Of a stretch of DNA of 64,000 nucleotides, positions 42,132 through 50,861 are shown piece by piece. Below the pieces are notes generated by a model. The model ran no database searches. It was given only the letters and a program-made list of their open reading frames with translations, and had not been told where the DNA came from. This DNA comes from Saccharopolyspora sp. SCSIO 74807. GTDB lineage: Bacteria; Actinomycetota; Actinomycetes; Mycobacteriales; Pseudonocardiaceae. The translations under genes were made by a program, and so were the position numbers. The stretch is from contig NZ_CP146100.1 in assembly GCF_037023755.1 (NCBI RefSeq), forward strand, positions 310,001 to 374,000, in the 5' to 3' direction. The stretch's first letter is position 1. Every line of letters begins with the position of its first letter.

Positions 42132-43721
42132 TCACTCCACACCGAGCAGCACGGCCGAGCCGAGTTCCCCTCCCGGGTAGCAGACGCACTCGACCTCGGG
42201 CCGGTGCCGCGCCAGGTGCGCGGTCAGCTCGTCGCCGACCCCGGCAGGCGCCCGCGCACCGATCAGCACCGTGACCAGTTCCCCGCCCGCGGTGAACATC
42301 CGGTCCACCAGGTCCCGGGCCACCGCGAAGAAATCTCGGCCCAGCAGCACGACCTCGCCATCGGCCAGCCCCAGCACATCACCCGGGCGGCAGTGTCCCG
42401 CCCAGGTCAGCGCCTCGGAATCGGCGATGCGCAGCTCGCCCCGCCGGGTCGCCGCCGCGGCCTCCGCCATCGCCACCACGTCGTCCGGGCGCCGCCGCGA
42501 GGTGTCGTGCACCGCGAGCGCGGCCAAGCCCTGGACCGGTGAGCCGGTGGGCACGACCACGACGTCGCGGCCCGCGCGGACGAGGTGCTCGGCGGCGCGT
42601 TCGGCGACGGCGGTGACCGCCGCGTCGTTGGGCAGCACCACCACGTGCGCGGCACCGGTCGCATCGATCGCTTCGACCAGCTCGTCCGCCGCGGGTGGTT
42701 CGGCACCCACTTCCAGGACATCTGCGCCCTCACCGCGGAACAGCTCGGCGAGTTCGCCGCCGCGCACGCACGCCAGCACCCCCTGTCCGCTCGCGGCGTG
42801 CGGCGCGGCGGCCTGATCCGCGAAGCGCACCACCCGGATGCGGCGGACGCGGCCGGTCTCGATGCCCGCCTCGATCGCCGCGCCGATGTCGTCGCAGTGC
42901 ACGTGCACCGCCCACGAGTCCGCGCCGTCACCGGCCACCGATGCGCAGTCGCCGAGTTCCGCCAGAGCGTCGCGCAGCCGCTCCAGACCCTCCGGCTCCG
43001 CGCCGGTGAGCAGGTACATGACCTCGTAGGCGGGACCGCCCGGCGCTGCCGGTTCGCGCAGCTCCCCCTCCGGAGGTTCGGGCGCCAGCCGCGCACCGTC
43101 GTGCACCACCGCGTGCAACGCGTCCAGCAGCACGACCAGGCCGCGCCCGCCCGCGTCGACCACCCCCGCCGCCGCCAGCGCCGGGAGCTGTGCGGTGGTG
43201 CGTTCCAGCGCCAGCACCGCATCCGCCGTGGACAGCCGGACCACGTCGGCGAGTTCGTCGGAGGTGCAGTTCGCGGCGCCGAGAACGGCGGCGCGCAGCA
43301 CCGACAGCAGGGTGCCCTCCACAGGTTCGGCCACCGCTCGGCGCGCGAGCGACTCCGCGCGGTGCAAAGCATCCCGCCACGCGGCGCCGTCAATCTTGCC
43401 GACGCCCCGCACTCCCTCGGCCAGCCCGCGCAGGACCTGCGAGAACAACATTCCGGAGTTGCCGCGCGCGCCCGCCAGCGCGCCCTCCGCGAGCACCGCC
43501 AGCAGCCCGTCCGGCGCGGCGGCCTCCGACGCGTCCAGCGCCGAGCCCGCGGAGCGCATCGTGTGCAGCAGGTTCGTGCCGGTGTCCGCGTCGGCGACCG
43601 GGTAGACGTTGATCCGGTCCAGCGCAGCGCGGTCGGCGGCCAGTGCCGTCACCGACTCGCGCGCCCACCGGCGGGCCGCCGCTTCGTCCAACACCCGCAG
43701 CACTTCCGGACTCCCTGCCAC
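42132..43721 (-). CDS. DhaL-domain / FakA-like fatty acid kinase subunit
   Basis: This 529-residue protein has an N-terminal DhaL nucleotide-binding domain (LDRINVYPVADADTGTNL, ARGNSGMLFSQVLRG, GVVDAGGRGLVVLLD), then middle and C-terminal domains of the YloV/FakA type (YEVMYLLTG; VVVLPNDAAV). FakA is the ATP-binding kinase subunit acting on fatty acids carried by DegV-type FakB partners. The equivalent gene next to recG in M. tuberculosis is Rv2974c. GTG 43721 is likely but has a weak ribosome site. Confidence 0.85.
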   Translation of the reverse strand: MAGSPEVLRVLDEAAARRWARESVTALAADRAALDRINVYPVADADTGTNLLHTMRSAGSALDASEAAAPDGLLAVLAEGALAGARGNSGMLFSQVLRGLAEGVRGVGKIDGAAWRDALHRAESLARRAVAEPVEGTLLSVLRAAVLGAANCTSDELADVVRLSTADAVLALERTTAQLPALAAAGVVDAGGRGLVVLLDALHAVVHDGARLAPEPPEGELREPAAPGGPAYEVMYLLTGAEPEGLERLRDALAELGDCASVAGDGADSWAVHVHCDDIGAAIEAGIETGRVRRIRVVRFADQAAAPHAASGQGVLACVRGGELAELFRGEGADVLEVGAEPPAADELVEAIDATGAAHVVVLPNDAAVTAVAERAAEHLVRAGRDVVVVPTGSPVQGLAALAVHDTSRRRPDDVVAMAEAAAATRRGELRIADSEALTWAGHCRPGDVLGLADGEVVLLGRDFFAVARDLVDRMFTAGGELVTVLIGARAPAGVGDELTAHLARHRPEVECVCYPGGELGSAVLLGVE

Positions 43722-44131
43722 GCGGGCAGCGTAGGAGCCGGGCGGTGCTGTCGCGGCCACGGCCCGGCGATCCGTCCCCGTGCGATCCGCACTCGCCAGG
43801 CGGGCGAAGGGGCACGACGACCGTGGGGTAAGCTGTCCGGGTCTTGGGCGGCGATGGCCCAGGGCATCCGCATGGCTGTACGCCCGGCCCGGCCTCCGCG
43901 CGAGGACGGTACCGGCGGATCGCATCGACGATCCCGCCGGAGGGCACTGCCGGGAGGCGCGGCGCGACCCTGGCGAGCAGCAGGCCCAGCGGGACGCGGT
44001 CCTCCTCGGCGCGCAGCCGGCGGGACCACCAAGCGGGCAGCGCTCGTGCGGACCATCGCCGCAACCGAAACCCAGGCTTCCCCGCCGCCGGCGTGGGAGC
44101 ACGTCGAACGCGAAAGTTAGGGGTGTCTGAC
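43722..44131. promoter_or_regulatory. Long divergent leader region of rpmB
   Basis: About 410 bp between the DhaL and rpmB starts. TGGGGTAAGCT near 43824-43835 resembles an extended -10 box pointing to rpmB and would leave a leader of about 290 nt. CCGGCGGATCG and CGATCCCGCCGG (43912-43940) form a stem with one bulge within that leader. No coding frame has a convincing ribosome site. Confidence 0.35.
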
Positions 44132-44323
44132 GTGGCTGCCGTCTGCGACGTCTGCAACAAGGGGCCGGGCTTCGGCAACTTGGTCTCGCACTCCCACCGG
44201 AAGACCAGGCGCCGGTGGAACCCGAACATCCAGACCGTGCACGCCAAGATCGGTCTTTCCGGGCGCAAGCGGATGAACGTGTGCACCTCCTGCCTGAAGG
44301 CGGGCAAGGTCGTTCGCGGCTGA
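44132..44323 (+). CDS. rpmB: 50S ribosomal protein L28 (zinc-binding type)
   Basis: This 63-residue protein is AAVCDVCNKGPGFGN, then HSHRKTRRRWNPNIQ, ending MNVCTSCLKAGKVVRG. The CxxC pairs (CDVC, CTSC) mark the zinc-binding C+ form. GTG 44132 is preceded by AGGGG. The long upstream leader and a perfect terminator hairpin isolate it as a single-gene unit. Confidence 0.97.
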   Translation: MAAVCDVCNKGPGFGNLVSHSHRKTRRRWNPNIQTVHAKIGLSGRKRMNVCTSCLKAGKVVRG

Positions 44324-44337
44324 ACGCTCGAATCGCA

Positions 44338-44378
44338 CGAAGAACCCCGGGGTGGTCCGACCGCCCCGGGGTTCTTCG
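44338..44378 (+). terminator. rpmB terminator hairpin
   Basis: Perfect 15-bp arms CGAAGAACCCCGGGG (44338-44352) and CCCCGGGGTTCTTCG (44364-44378) with an 11-nt loop. It lies 14 nt after the rpmB stop and between convergent genes, so it can serve both strands. Confidence 0.88.
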
Positions 44379-44407
44379 CGTCTCGCGCCCGCACGGTCTG
44401 CGGGGCG

Positions 44408-44986
44408 TCACGGCCAGTAGTGCCGCCACTTGGGGCCGACCTGCGCCCATTCCGCTTCCCAGGCCGCGAGCCGCTGCCTGCGCACGACCCAGCGGGCGCC
44501 GCCGTAGAGCACCGACAACCCGAGCACGGAGCCGATCAGCACTCCGGCCCCCGCGGTACCGGCCGCCTGCGTCGCCTCGGCAGGCGGGCGCGGCGGCGGG
44601 ACCGGGCGGTCCTCCCGGTCGACCCAGATCGGCAGCTCCGCGGGCAGCGGGCCGTTCACCGGCGCTTCGACGACCGCGAACCGCTCCTGCTGCGGGCTCG
44701 GGCTCCAACCCACCGCGACGGGCCGCGTCACTGGATCGTCGCCGTTGAGCTGAGCCAGCACCCGCGCCTGCACCGCGTGCCGGGACGCCTGCTCGGCACG
44801 CACCTCGGCGAGGTGCGAGTGCAGCACCGACTGCGAGACCAGCAGCGCGGCGACCACCGCCACCGCGGTCAGCACCAGCACGACCAGCAGTGCCGCCGGC
44901 TCGAACAGGTCGGTCCGGCGCCGCAGCGGGTTGGCTCCCGGCCACACCCTGCGCAGCAGGCGCGTCAGACCACCTCCGGCACCCAT
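44408..44986 (-). CDS. Rv1733c-like membrane protein
   Basis: This 192-residue protein has two membrane helices, one near the N-terminus (about 32-55, PAALLVVLVLTAVAVVAALLV) and one near the C-terminus (about 148-167). A roughly 90-residue extracytoplasmic domain lies between them. NPLRRRTDLFEPAALLV and VGWSPSPQQ recall the mycobacterial Rv1733c family, whose function is unknown. ATG 44986 follows AGAAGG. Confidence 0.75.
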   Translation of the reverse strand: MGAGGGLTRLLRRVWPGANPLRRRTDLFEPAALLVVLVLTAVAVVAALLVSQSVLHSHLAEVRAEQASRHAVQARVLAQLNGDDPVTRPVAVGWSPSPQQERFAVVEAPVNGPLPAELPIWVDREDRPVPPPRPPAEATQAAGTAGAGVLIGSVLGLSVLYGGARWVVRRQRLAAWEAEWAQVGPKWRHYWP

Positions 44987-45140
44987 GACAAGCCTTCTTC
45001 CATCGGCGCGCACAAGTCCACCGCACGGCCAATGTACGACCGGATGCCGAGCCGGACCATCCGCCGAACCGGCGCCTCGCGGACACGCCGGAGGGCTGTT
45101 CGATCACAGCGCGTTCACCGGCGGCGGCCGGCCGGAGCGT

Positions 45141-45812
45141 TCAGGGGAGCTTCCAGTCGACCGGCTCGGCGCCCGCTTCCCGCAGGATCTCGTTGGCGCG
45201 GCTGAACGGGCGGGAGCCGAAGAAGCCGCGGTCGGCCGACATCGGGCTCGGGTGCACCGACTCGACGCACTGCACGCCCGGCATGAGCCCGCGGGTGCTG
45301 CGCGCGTCGTTGCCCCACAGGATCGCCACCATCGGCTGCTCGCGGGCGGCCAGCGCGCGGATGGCCTGGTCGGTGACGACCTCCCAGCCCTTGCCGCGGT
45401 GCGCGGCCGGCTTGCTCGGCTGCACGGTCAGCGCGCGGTTGAGCAGCAGCACGCCCTGTTCGGTCCACGGCGTGAGGTCGCCGCCGGAGGGCTTCGGGTG
45501 GCCGAGGTCGGAGCAGTACTCGCGGAAGATGTTGATCAGGCTCTTCGGCGGCTGCACGCCCTCGGCCACGGAGAAGCTCAGGCCGACCGCGTGCCCCGGC
45601 GTCGGATACGGGTCCTGGCCGACGATCAGCACCCGCACGTCGTGGAACGGCTGCTGGAAGGCCCGCAGCACGTTGTCCCCGGAAGGCAGGTAGTTGCGCC
45701 CCGCAGCGACCTCGGCGCGCAGGAACTCACCCATGGCCGTGATCTGGTCGGCGACCGGCTCCAGCGCCTCGGCCCAGCCCGCCTCGACGACCTCATGCAA
45801 GGGACGTGCCAT
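45141..45812 (-). CDS. ung: Uracil-DNA glycosylase
   Basis: This 223-residue family 1 enzyme removes uracil from DNA. Active-site motifs are [16 protein letters not shown] (water-activating Asp), [16 protein letters not shown] and [18 protein letters not shown] (DNA-intercalation loop). ATG 45812 gives the full N-terminus. It keeps the ung-thiL neighbourhood known from mycobacteria, interrupted here by an MHS transporter. Confidence 0.97.
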   Translation of the reverse strand: MARPLHEVVEAGWAEALEPVADQITAMGEFLRAEVAAGRNYLPSGDNVLRAFQQPFHDVRVLIVGQDPYPTPGHAVGLSFSVAEGVQPPKSLINIFREYCSDLGHPKPSGGDLTPWTEQGVLLLNRALTVQPSKPAAHRGKGWEVVTDQAIRALAAREQPMVAILWGNDARSTRGLMPGVQCVESVHPSPMSADRGFFGSRPFSRANEILREAGAEPVDWKLP

Positions 45813-46170
45813 GAGCGCGCACTCTAGCGATCGGCCGGAACCGAGCCCGCGGCCGCCCCGAGCGGCGCGGGGCGGCGTGACGGCGGACACTGCACGGCGT
45901 CATCATGTTCCCCGAACGAGTTGACCATGCAGTCCACCATCTCGCGATCTTCGTCGCGGCCCGTGATCAGCATCGCACCGCCGCCCGGCCGCCGGACAGT
46001 GCGTGCACGACCGCCTCCGAAACGAGGTTTTACCTGCTCCGCACAACTATCGAAACGGCACAGATGTGGCCGATTCGGTGGTCAGCGAACGGCTACTCGG
46101 CTAAGTTCTCGGTACTCCAAACGTGTTCACACACCGTGGACGGCACGACCCGGAGGTGGCACACACCCTC
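45813..46170. other. Divergent intergenic region, ung / MHS transporter
   Basis: About 360 bp with locally lower GC between 46020 and 46140. It should hold the transporter promoter. Short frames here lack ribosome sites. No RNA motif recognised. Confidence 0.45.
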
Positions 46171-47517
46171 ATGACTGCACAGGGAACGGACGAGGTAACG
46201 CCGGAACAGCGGTCGCTGCTACGACGCGCGGTGGGCGCCGCAGCGATCGGCAACACCACCGAGTGGTACGACTTCGGTGTCTACGCCTACGTCGCGAGCT
46301 ACGTGGGTCAGCAGTTCTTCCCCGGCCCGTGGGGGACCGTCTCGACGTTCGCGGTCTTCGCGATGTCCTTCCTGTTCCGGCCGCTGGGAAGCCTGTTCTT
46401 CGGCCCGCTGGGCGACCGGATCGGGCGGCAGAAGGTGCTCGCGGTCACGATCCTGCTGATGTCCGGGTCGACGTTCGTGCTCGGCCTGCTGCCGGGTTAC
46501 GACACGATCGGCATCCTGGCGCCGATGCTGCTGTTGCTGTGCCGGATGCTGCAGGGCTTCTCGACCGGCGGTGAGTACGGCGGCGCGGCCACCTACATCG
46601 CCGAGTTCGCGCCCAACCGCAAACGCGGTTTCTACGGCAGCTGGCTGGAATTCGGCACGCTGGCCGGGTTCGGGCTCGGCGCGCTGGTGCCGACGCTGCT
46701 GATCCTGGCGCTGCCCGAGGCGGCCATGGAGTCCTGGGGCTGGCGGGTGCCGTTCCTGCTGGCCGGCCCGCTCGGCCTGATCGGGCTCTACCTGCGCTCC
46801 AAGCTGGAGGACACCCCGGCGTTCAAGAACCTCGAGGCCTCCGGCAACGTCGCCCGCTCCCCGCTGAAGGCGCTGATCAAGGGGCACTGGCAGCAGCTGC
46901 TGATCCTGATGGGCGTCGTGGTGCTCATCAACGTCGCCAACTACACGATCCTGACCTACATGGAGACCTACCTGGAAGACACCCTGTCCGTCCCGGAGGG
47001 GCAGGAATACCAGGTGCTGGTGCCGCTGCTGCTGGTCGTGGCGGTGATGATGGTGCTGATCACGCCGGTCGGGGCGCTGTCGGACCGGGTCGGGCGCAAA
47101 CCGGTCTTCCTGTCCGCGGCGATCTGCTTCATCGTGCTGCCCTACCCGGCGTTCCTGCTGATCTCGCAGGGCACCATGGTCACGACGCTGCTGGGGCTGA
47201 CGCTGCTGGGCATCGGGCACGTCCAGCTCGTCGGGCCGCTGGCGGCGACGTTGCCCGCGATGTTCCCGACCAAGGTGCGGTACGCGGCGTTCAGCATCGG
47301 CTACAACCTCTCCACCGCCGCGTTCGGCGGGACCGCGCCGCTGATCAACGAGTCGATGGTGGAGATCACCGGGAATTCCTTCTTCCCCGGCTACTACCTG
47401 ATGGGCGCGGCGCTGGTGGCGCTGGTACCGATCTTGCTGATGAAGGAGACGGCGGGCCGTCCGCTGATGGAGGAGAACGACCGCACGAGCGGTCCGCAGG
47501 CGGCCACTTCCGGCTGA
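46171..47517 (+). CDS. MHS-family (ProP-like) MFS transporter
   Basis: This 448-residue protein has 12 predicted helices and the metabolite:H+ symporter signature [15 protein letters not shown]. Other marks are [42 protein letters not shown] and [10 protein letters not shown]. Relatives carry proline/betaine, citrate, shikimate or alpha-ketoglutarate. The substrate cannot be told from sequence. ATG 46171 lies 12 nt after GGAGGTGG. A strong terminator follows. Confidence 0.9.
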   Translation: MTAQGTDEVTPEQRSLLRRAVGAAAIGNTTEWYDFGVYAYVASYVGQQFFPGPWGTVSTFAVFAMSFLFRPLGSLFFGPLGDRIGRQKVLAVTILLMSGSTFVLGLLPGYDTIGILAPMLLLLCRMLQGFSTGGEYGGAATYIAEFAPNRKRGFYGSWLEFGTLAGFGLGALVPTLLILALPEAAMESWGWRVPFLLAGPLGLIGLYLRSKLEDTPAFKNLEASGNVARSPLKALIKGHWQQLLILMGVVVLINVANYTILTYMETYLEDTLSVPEGQEYQVLVPLLLVVAVMMVLITPVGALSDRVGRKPVFLSAAICFIVLPYPAFLLISQGTMVTTLLGLTLLGIGHVQLVGPLAATLPAMFPTKVRYAAFSIGYNLSTAAFGGTAPLINESMVEITGNSFFPGYYLMGAALVALVPILLMKETAGRPLMEENDRTSGPQAATSG

Positions 47518-47532
47518 GCGGCACCGGCTGCG

Positions 47533-47566
47533 AAGGACCGGCGGGATCCGTTCCGCCGGTCCTTTT
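47533..47566 (+). terminator. Terminator between MHS transporter and thiL
   Basis: Perfect 12-bp arms AAGGACCGGCGG (47533-47544) and CCGCCGGTCCTT (47553-47564), followed by TT. It is in a convergent gap and may work in both directions. Confidence 0.85.
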
Positions 47567-47612
47567 CATGCGCGGCGGCCGGGCCGATCGCTGCGCTCGC
47601 GCGGCGAGGACG

Positions 47613-48578
47613 TCAGCGCCAGTGCTCCCAGCCCGCAGAACCTTCGTAACCGGCTTCGTCGACGGTGACTCCGGTGCCTTCGCCGACCTCGCCGAGCGCG
47701 CGCCAGCCCTCCGGCAGCGGCAGGTCCGGCGGGAACGTCGCCACCAGCGCCTGGTCCTCACCGCCGGTGAGCACCCAGTGCCGCGCGTCCGCGCCCAGCG
47801 CCGAAGCGACCTCGGTGAGCCGCTGCGGCACCTCGACCAGCTCGCTGCGCACGTCGATGCTCACCTGCGACGCCTCCGCGATGTGCGCGAGGTCGGCCAG
47901 CAGGCCGTCGGAGGTGTCGATCATCGCGGTGGCACCGGCGTCGGCGGCGGCCGGGCCTGCCGCGTACGGCGGCTCCGGCACCCGCTGCGCGCCCACGACG
48001 GCGACCGGGGACCGGAATCCGCGCCCCAGCACCGCCAATCCCGCGGCGGCCCAGCCGAGCCTGCCCGCGACCGCCACCACGTCGCCCGGCCGCGCCCCGC
48101 CGCGGGTGACCGGGGTGCGGCCCTGGAGGTCGCCGAGCGCGGTGATCGACAGCGTCAGCACCGGCGCGCCGACCATGTCGCCGCCCGCGAGGCCGGTGCC
48201 CGCGCGCTGCGCCTCCTCCCACATGCCCGCGGCCAGGTCGTCGACCACGCCGGTCGCGGTCTCCGGCGGGGCGCCCATGCCGACCAGCAGCCCGGTCGGC
48301 ACCGCGCCCATCGCGGCCAGGTCGGACAGGTTCACCGCCACCGCCTTGCGGCCCACCTGGTGCGGGCTGGACCAGTCGAAGCGGAAGTGCACCTGCTCGA
48401 CCAGCACGTCGGTGGTGGCGACCACGCGGCCGTCCGGCGCGGCCAGCACCGCGGCGTCATCCCCGGGACCGAGCAGCGTGGACGGAGGCTGCGGGCGCCC
48501 GGAGGTCACCCGGTGGATGAGGCCGAACTCGCCGGCCTCGGACACCGTCTTCTCCTGCGCCGAAGTGTCCGAAGCCAC
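47613..48578 (-). CDS. thiL: Thiamine-monophosphate kinase
   Basis: This 321-residue enzyme makes thiamine diphosphate from thiamine phosphate and ATP. Marks are LLGPGDDAAVL, TTDVLVEQVHFRFDW, AVNLSDLAAMGAVP, AGGDMVGAPVLTLSITALG, MIDTSDGLLADLAHIA and TGGEDQALVATF. GTG 48578 follows AGGAGG. It is divergent from a stand-alone Lrp/AsnC ligand domain. No TPP riboswitch pattern was seen in the 96-bp gap. Confidence 0.95.
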   Translation of the reverse strand: MASDTSAQEKTVSEAGEFGLIHRVTSGRPQPPSTLLGPGDDAAVLAAPDGRVVATTDVLVEQVHFRFDWSSPHQVGRKAVAVNLSDLAAMGAVPTGLLVGMGAPPETATGVVDDLAAGMWEEAQRAGTGLAGGDMVGAPVLTLSITALGDLQGRTPVTRGGARPGDVVAVAGRLGWAAAGLAVLGRGFRSPVAVVGAQRVPEPPYAAGPAAADAGATAMIDTSDGLLADLAHIAEASQVSIDVRSELVEVPQRLTEVASALGADARHWVLTGGEDQALVATFPPDLPLPEGWRALGEVGEGTGVTVDEAGYEGSAGWEHWR

Positions 48579-48674
48579 CTCTGACCTCCTGAATCCTCGA
48601 GCAACCGCACGGCCCGATGGGGTAGTTTCCTGCCAGTTTCCTACCCCGCCGAGGCCGAGACGAAGGGGCACGCC

Positions 48675-48908
48675 GTGGTTCAGGCATTCATCCTCATCCA
48701 GACCGAGGTCGGCAAGGCCGCCGCCGTTGCCGCCGAGATCTCCGGGGCGCCGGGCGTGCTCACTTCCGAGGACGTGACCGGCCCGTACGACGTGATCGTG
48801 CGCGCTGAAGCGGAGAATGTCGACCAGCTCGGGAAAATGGTGGTGGCAGGCATCCAGAACGTGGAAGGGATCACCCGCACGCTGACGTGTCCCGTCGTAC
48901 ACCTGTGA
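48675..48908 (+). CDS. Stand-alone Lrp/AsnC ligand-binding (RAM) domain protein
   Basis: This 77-residue protein comprises only the RAM fold: VQAFILIQTEVGKAAAVAAE, GVLTSEDVTGPYDVIVRAEA and VEGITRTLTCPVVH. There is no DNA-binding domain, and the upstream sequence cannot encode one in frame. Such stand-alone RAM proteins form oligomers and may bind amino acids or modulate full-length Lrp proteins. GTG 48675 starts the domain directly. Confidence 0.9.
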   Translation: MVQAFILIQTEVGKAAAVAAEISGAPGVLTSEDVTGPYDVIVRAEAENVDQLGKMVVAGIQNVEGITRTLTCPVVHL

Positions 48909-48944
48909 CGGGGCCTTCCGGCCGCGTCGCGGGACCGTGCTGTA

Positions 48945-49529
48945 GTGGGCGGCGTGTTCGACCAACAGCCGGGAGTTCCCCGTCCGGTGCTGATCGTGGC
49001 GCTCGTGCTCAGCGGGTTGCTGGCCGTCGGCGTCGGCGCGCTCGGACTGGTCTCCTGGTACTCGCAGAAGCAGCAGCGGGACGCGGTCGTGGCCGAGCAG
49101 CAGGCCCGCCGCAGCGGTCCGCTCGCGTTGCCGCCGGTGCCTGCGCCGGACGCGGGCGGGCCGGAGTGCTCGAAGCTGCTCGCGGCGCTGCCGCCGGAAC
49201 TGGTGCTCGACGGTGAACCGGTGCCGCGGCGGCCGCTGGCCGAGCCGGCGCCGCCGGGCACAGTCGCGTGGGGCGACGCCGAGCACGATCCCGTGACGGT
49301 GCGCTGCGGGATGCCCGCACCGGCCGAACTCACCCCGACCTCGCCGCTGGTCGACATCTCCGGGGTGAGCTGGCTGCGGCTTTCCGAGGCGGGCAACACC
49401 TCGTGGCTGGCGGTGGACCGCCCGGTGCACGTGGCGCTGACCGCGCCCGCGAACTCCGGTTCCGGCCCGGTGCAGGACCTCTCCGGCCTGATCCGCCGCA
49501 CCATGCCGAAACAGCCCGTCTTCCCCTGA
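48945..49529 (+). CDS. DUF3515 membrane-anchored protein
   Basis: This 194-residue protein has one N-terminal helix (about 15-37, VLIVALVLSGLLAVGVGALGL) and an extracytoplasmic domain with cysteines in PECSKLL and VRCGMP, then VSWLRLSE...WLAVDRPVHVAL. This matches DUF3515, whose mycobacterial member (Rv2980) occupies the same place beside ddl. Function unknown. GTG 48945 is assumed; GTG 48954 is possible. Confidence 0.85.
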   Translation: MGGVFDQQPGVPRPVLIVALVLSGLLAVGVGALGLVSWYSQKQQRDAVVAEQQARRSGPLALPPVPAPDAGGPECSKLLAALPPELVLDGEPVPRRPLAEPAPPGTVAWGDAEHDPVTVRCGMPAPAELTPTSPLVDISGVSWLRLSEAGNTSWLAVDRPVHVALTAPANSGSGPVQDLSGLIRRTMPKQPVFP

Positions 49530-49574
49530 CGCCGGCCTTCCCCGGACGCCGGTCTCCTCCCGGCCGAACTCCGC

Positions 49575-49625
49575 GAGCGAACGGCCCGTTCGACCAACCT
49601 ATTCGGACCAACAGGCCGTTCACTC
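49575..49625 (-). repeat. 51-bp palindromic repeat, copy 7 (reverse orientation)
   Basis: On the minus strand: GAGTGAACGGCCTGTTGGTC, core AATAGGTTGGTCGAACGG, then CCGTTCGCTC. The outer CCCGACACGCCCGCG block lies at 49654-49668 on the correct side. Located after the DUF3515 gene. Confidence 0.88.
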
Positions 49626-49695
49626 TGCTCGGAGCTGCTCGGAATGGACGATGCGCGGGCGTGTCGGGCAGGCGCCGGGGAGCGAAGTTCACCAG

Positions 49696-49746
49696 GGGTG
49701 AACGGACCGTTCGACCAATCTAGCGGGACGAACAGGCCGTTCACTC
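49696..49746 (-). repeat. 51-bp palindromic repeat, copy 8 (reverse orientation)
   Basis: On the minus strand: GAGTGAACGGCCTGTTCGTC, core GCTAGATTGGTCGAACGG, then CCGTTCACCC. It lies 13 bp from the ddl stop and 121 bp from copy 7. No CCGACAC flank was found. Confidence 0.88.
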
Positions 49747-49759
49747 GGGAAAGCGCGGG

Positions 49760-50851
49760 TCAGCGCAGGCCGGTGCCGCGGGACAGCGCGGTGTCGATCA
49801 GCGTGCTCAGCAGCGCCGGGTAGTCCACCCCGGTCTGCGCCCACATCCGCGGGTACAGCGAGATCGAGGTGAACCCGGGCATCGTGTTGACCTCGTTGAC
49901 GATCAGCTCGCCGTCCTCGGCGACGAAGAAGTCCACCCGCGCCAGCCCTTGGCAGTCCAGCGCGCGGAACGCGGCCACCGCAGCCGACCGCAGCCGTTCG
50001 ACCACGTCGTCGCCGACCTTGGCGGGGATGTCGAACTCGGTGACGTCGTCGAGGTACTTGGACTCGTAGTCATACCAGTCGGCGGTGCCGGTCACCCGCA
50101 GTTCGGCGGGCAGCGAGGCTTCCACCCGCCCGTCCGGGAATTCCAGCACGCCGCACTCGACCTCGCGGCCGGTCACCGCCGACTCGATGATCACCTTCGG
50201 GTCGGTGCGGCGGGCCTCGGCGATGGCCTCGTCGAGCTCCGCCCAGCCGGTGACCTTGCTGATGCCCAGCGACGAACCGGCGCGGGCGGGTTTGACGAAG
50301 ACCGGCAGCCCCAGCCGTTCCCGCTGCCGATCGTCCAGAGTGGACTGTTCGCGGCGGAGCACTTCGTAGCACCCGACCGCGAGCCCTTCGGCCGCCAGCA
50401 GCTTCTTGGTGTACTCCTTGTCCATCGACACCGCGCTGGAGAGCACACCGGGCCCCGCGTACGGCACGTCGGCCATCTCCAGCAGCCCTTGAATGGTGCC
50501 GTCCTCGCCGAAAGCCCCGTGCAGCACCGGGAAAACAACGTCCACACCGGACAGGATCTCGCCGCCGCGGCCCGGTTCGACCAGCATGAGGTCGCGCCGC
50601 GTCGGGTCGCCGGGCAGCGCCACGGCAGTGCCCGCGGTGACTTCGGGGGCGCGCCGGTCGCGGATCTCCAGCTCGGCGGGGTCTCCGGTACCCAGCACCC
50701 ACGCGCCCTCGCGGGTGATGCCGACCGGCACCACCTCGAAGCGCTCCGGATCCAGATGGGCCAGAACACTGCCCGCGGACAGGCAGGAAACGCCGTGCTC
50801 GGTGCTGCGCCCGCCGAAGACGACGGCCACCCGGATCTTGCGCTGAGTCAT
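49760..50851 (-). CDS. ddl: D-alanine--D-alanine ligase
   Basis: This 363-residue ATP-grasp enzyme makes the D-Ala-D-Ala dipeptide for peptidoglycan. Marks are [70 protein letters not shown] and [27 protein letters not shown] 50851 gives the conserved N-terminus. It lies 10 bp after the MocR gene and may be co-transcribed with it. Confidence 0.97.
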   Translation of the reverse strand: MTQRKIRVAVVFGGRSTEHGVSCLSAGSVLAHLDPERFEVVPVGITREGAWVLGTGDPAELEIRDRRAPEVTAGTAVALPGDPTRRDLMLVEPGRGGEILSGVDVVFPVLHGAFGEDGTIQGLLEMADVPYAGPGVLSSAVSMDKEYTKKLLAAEGLAVGCYEVLRREQSTLDDRQRERLGLPVFVKPARAGSSLGISKVTGWAELDEAIAEARRTDPKVIIESAVTGREVECGVLEFPDGRVEASLPAELRVTGTADWYDYESKYLDDVTEFDIPAKVGDDVVERLRSAAVAAFRALDCQGLARVDFFVAEDGELIVNEVNTMPGFTSISLYPRMWAQTGVDYPALLSTLIDTALSRGTGLR

Positions 50852-50861
50852 GCGCGGAACC

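Noticed and set aside
48579-48674. TPP riboswitch upstream of thiL
   Set aside because: The 96-bp gap is too short and lacks the conserved CUGAGA-type sequence.
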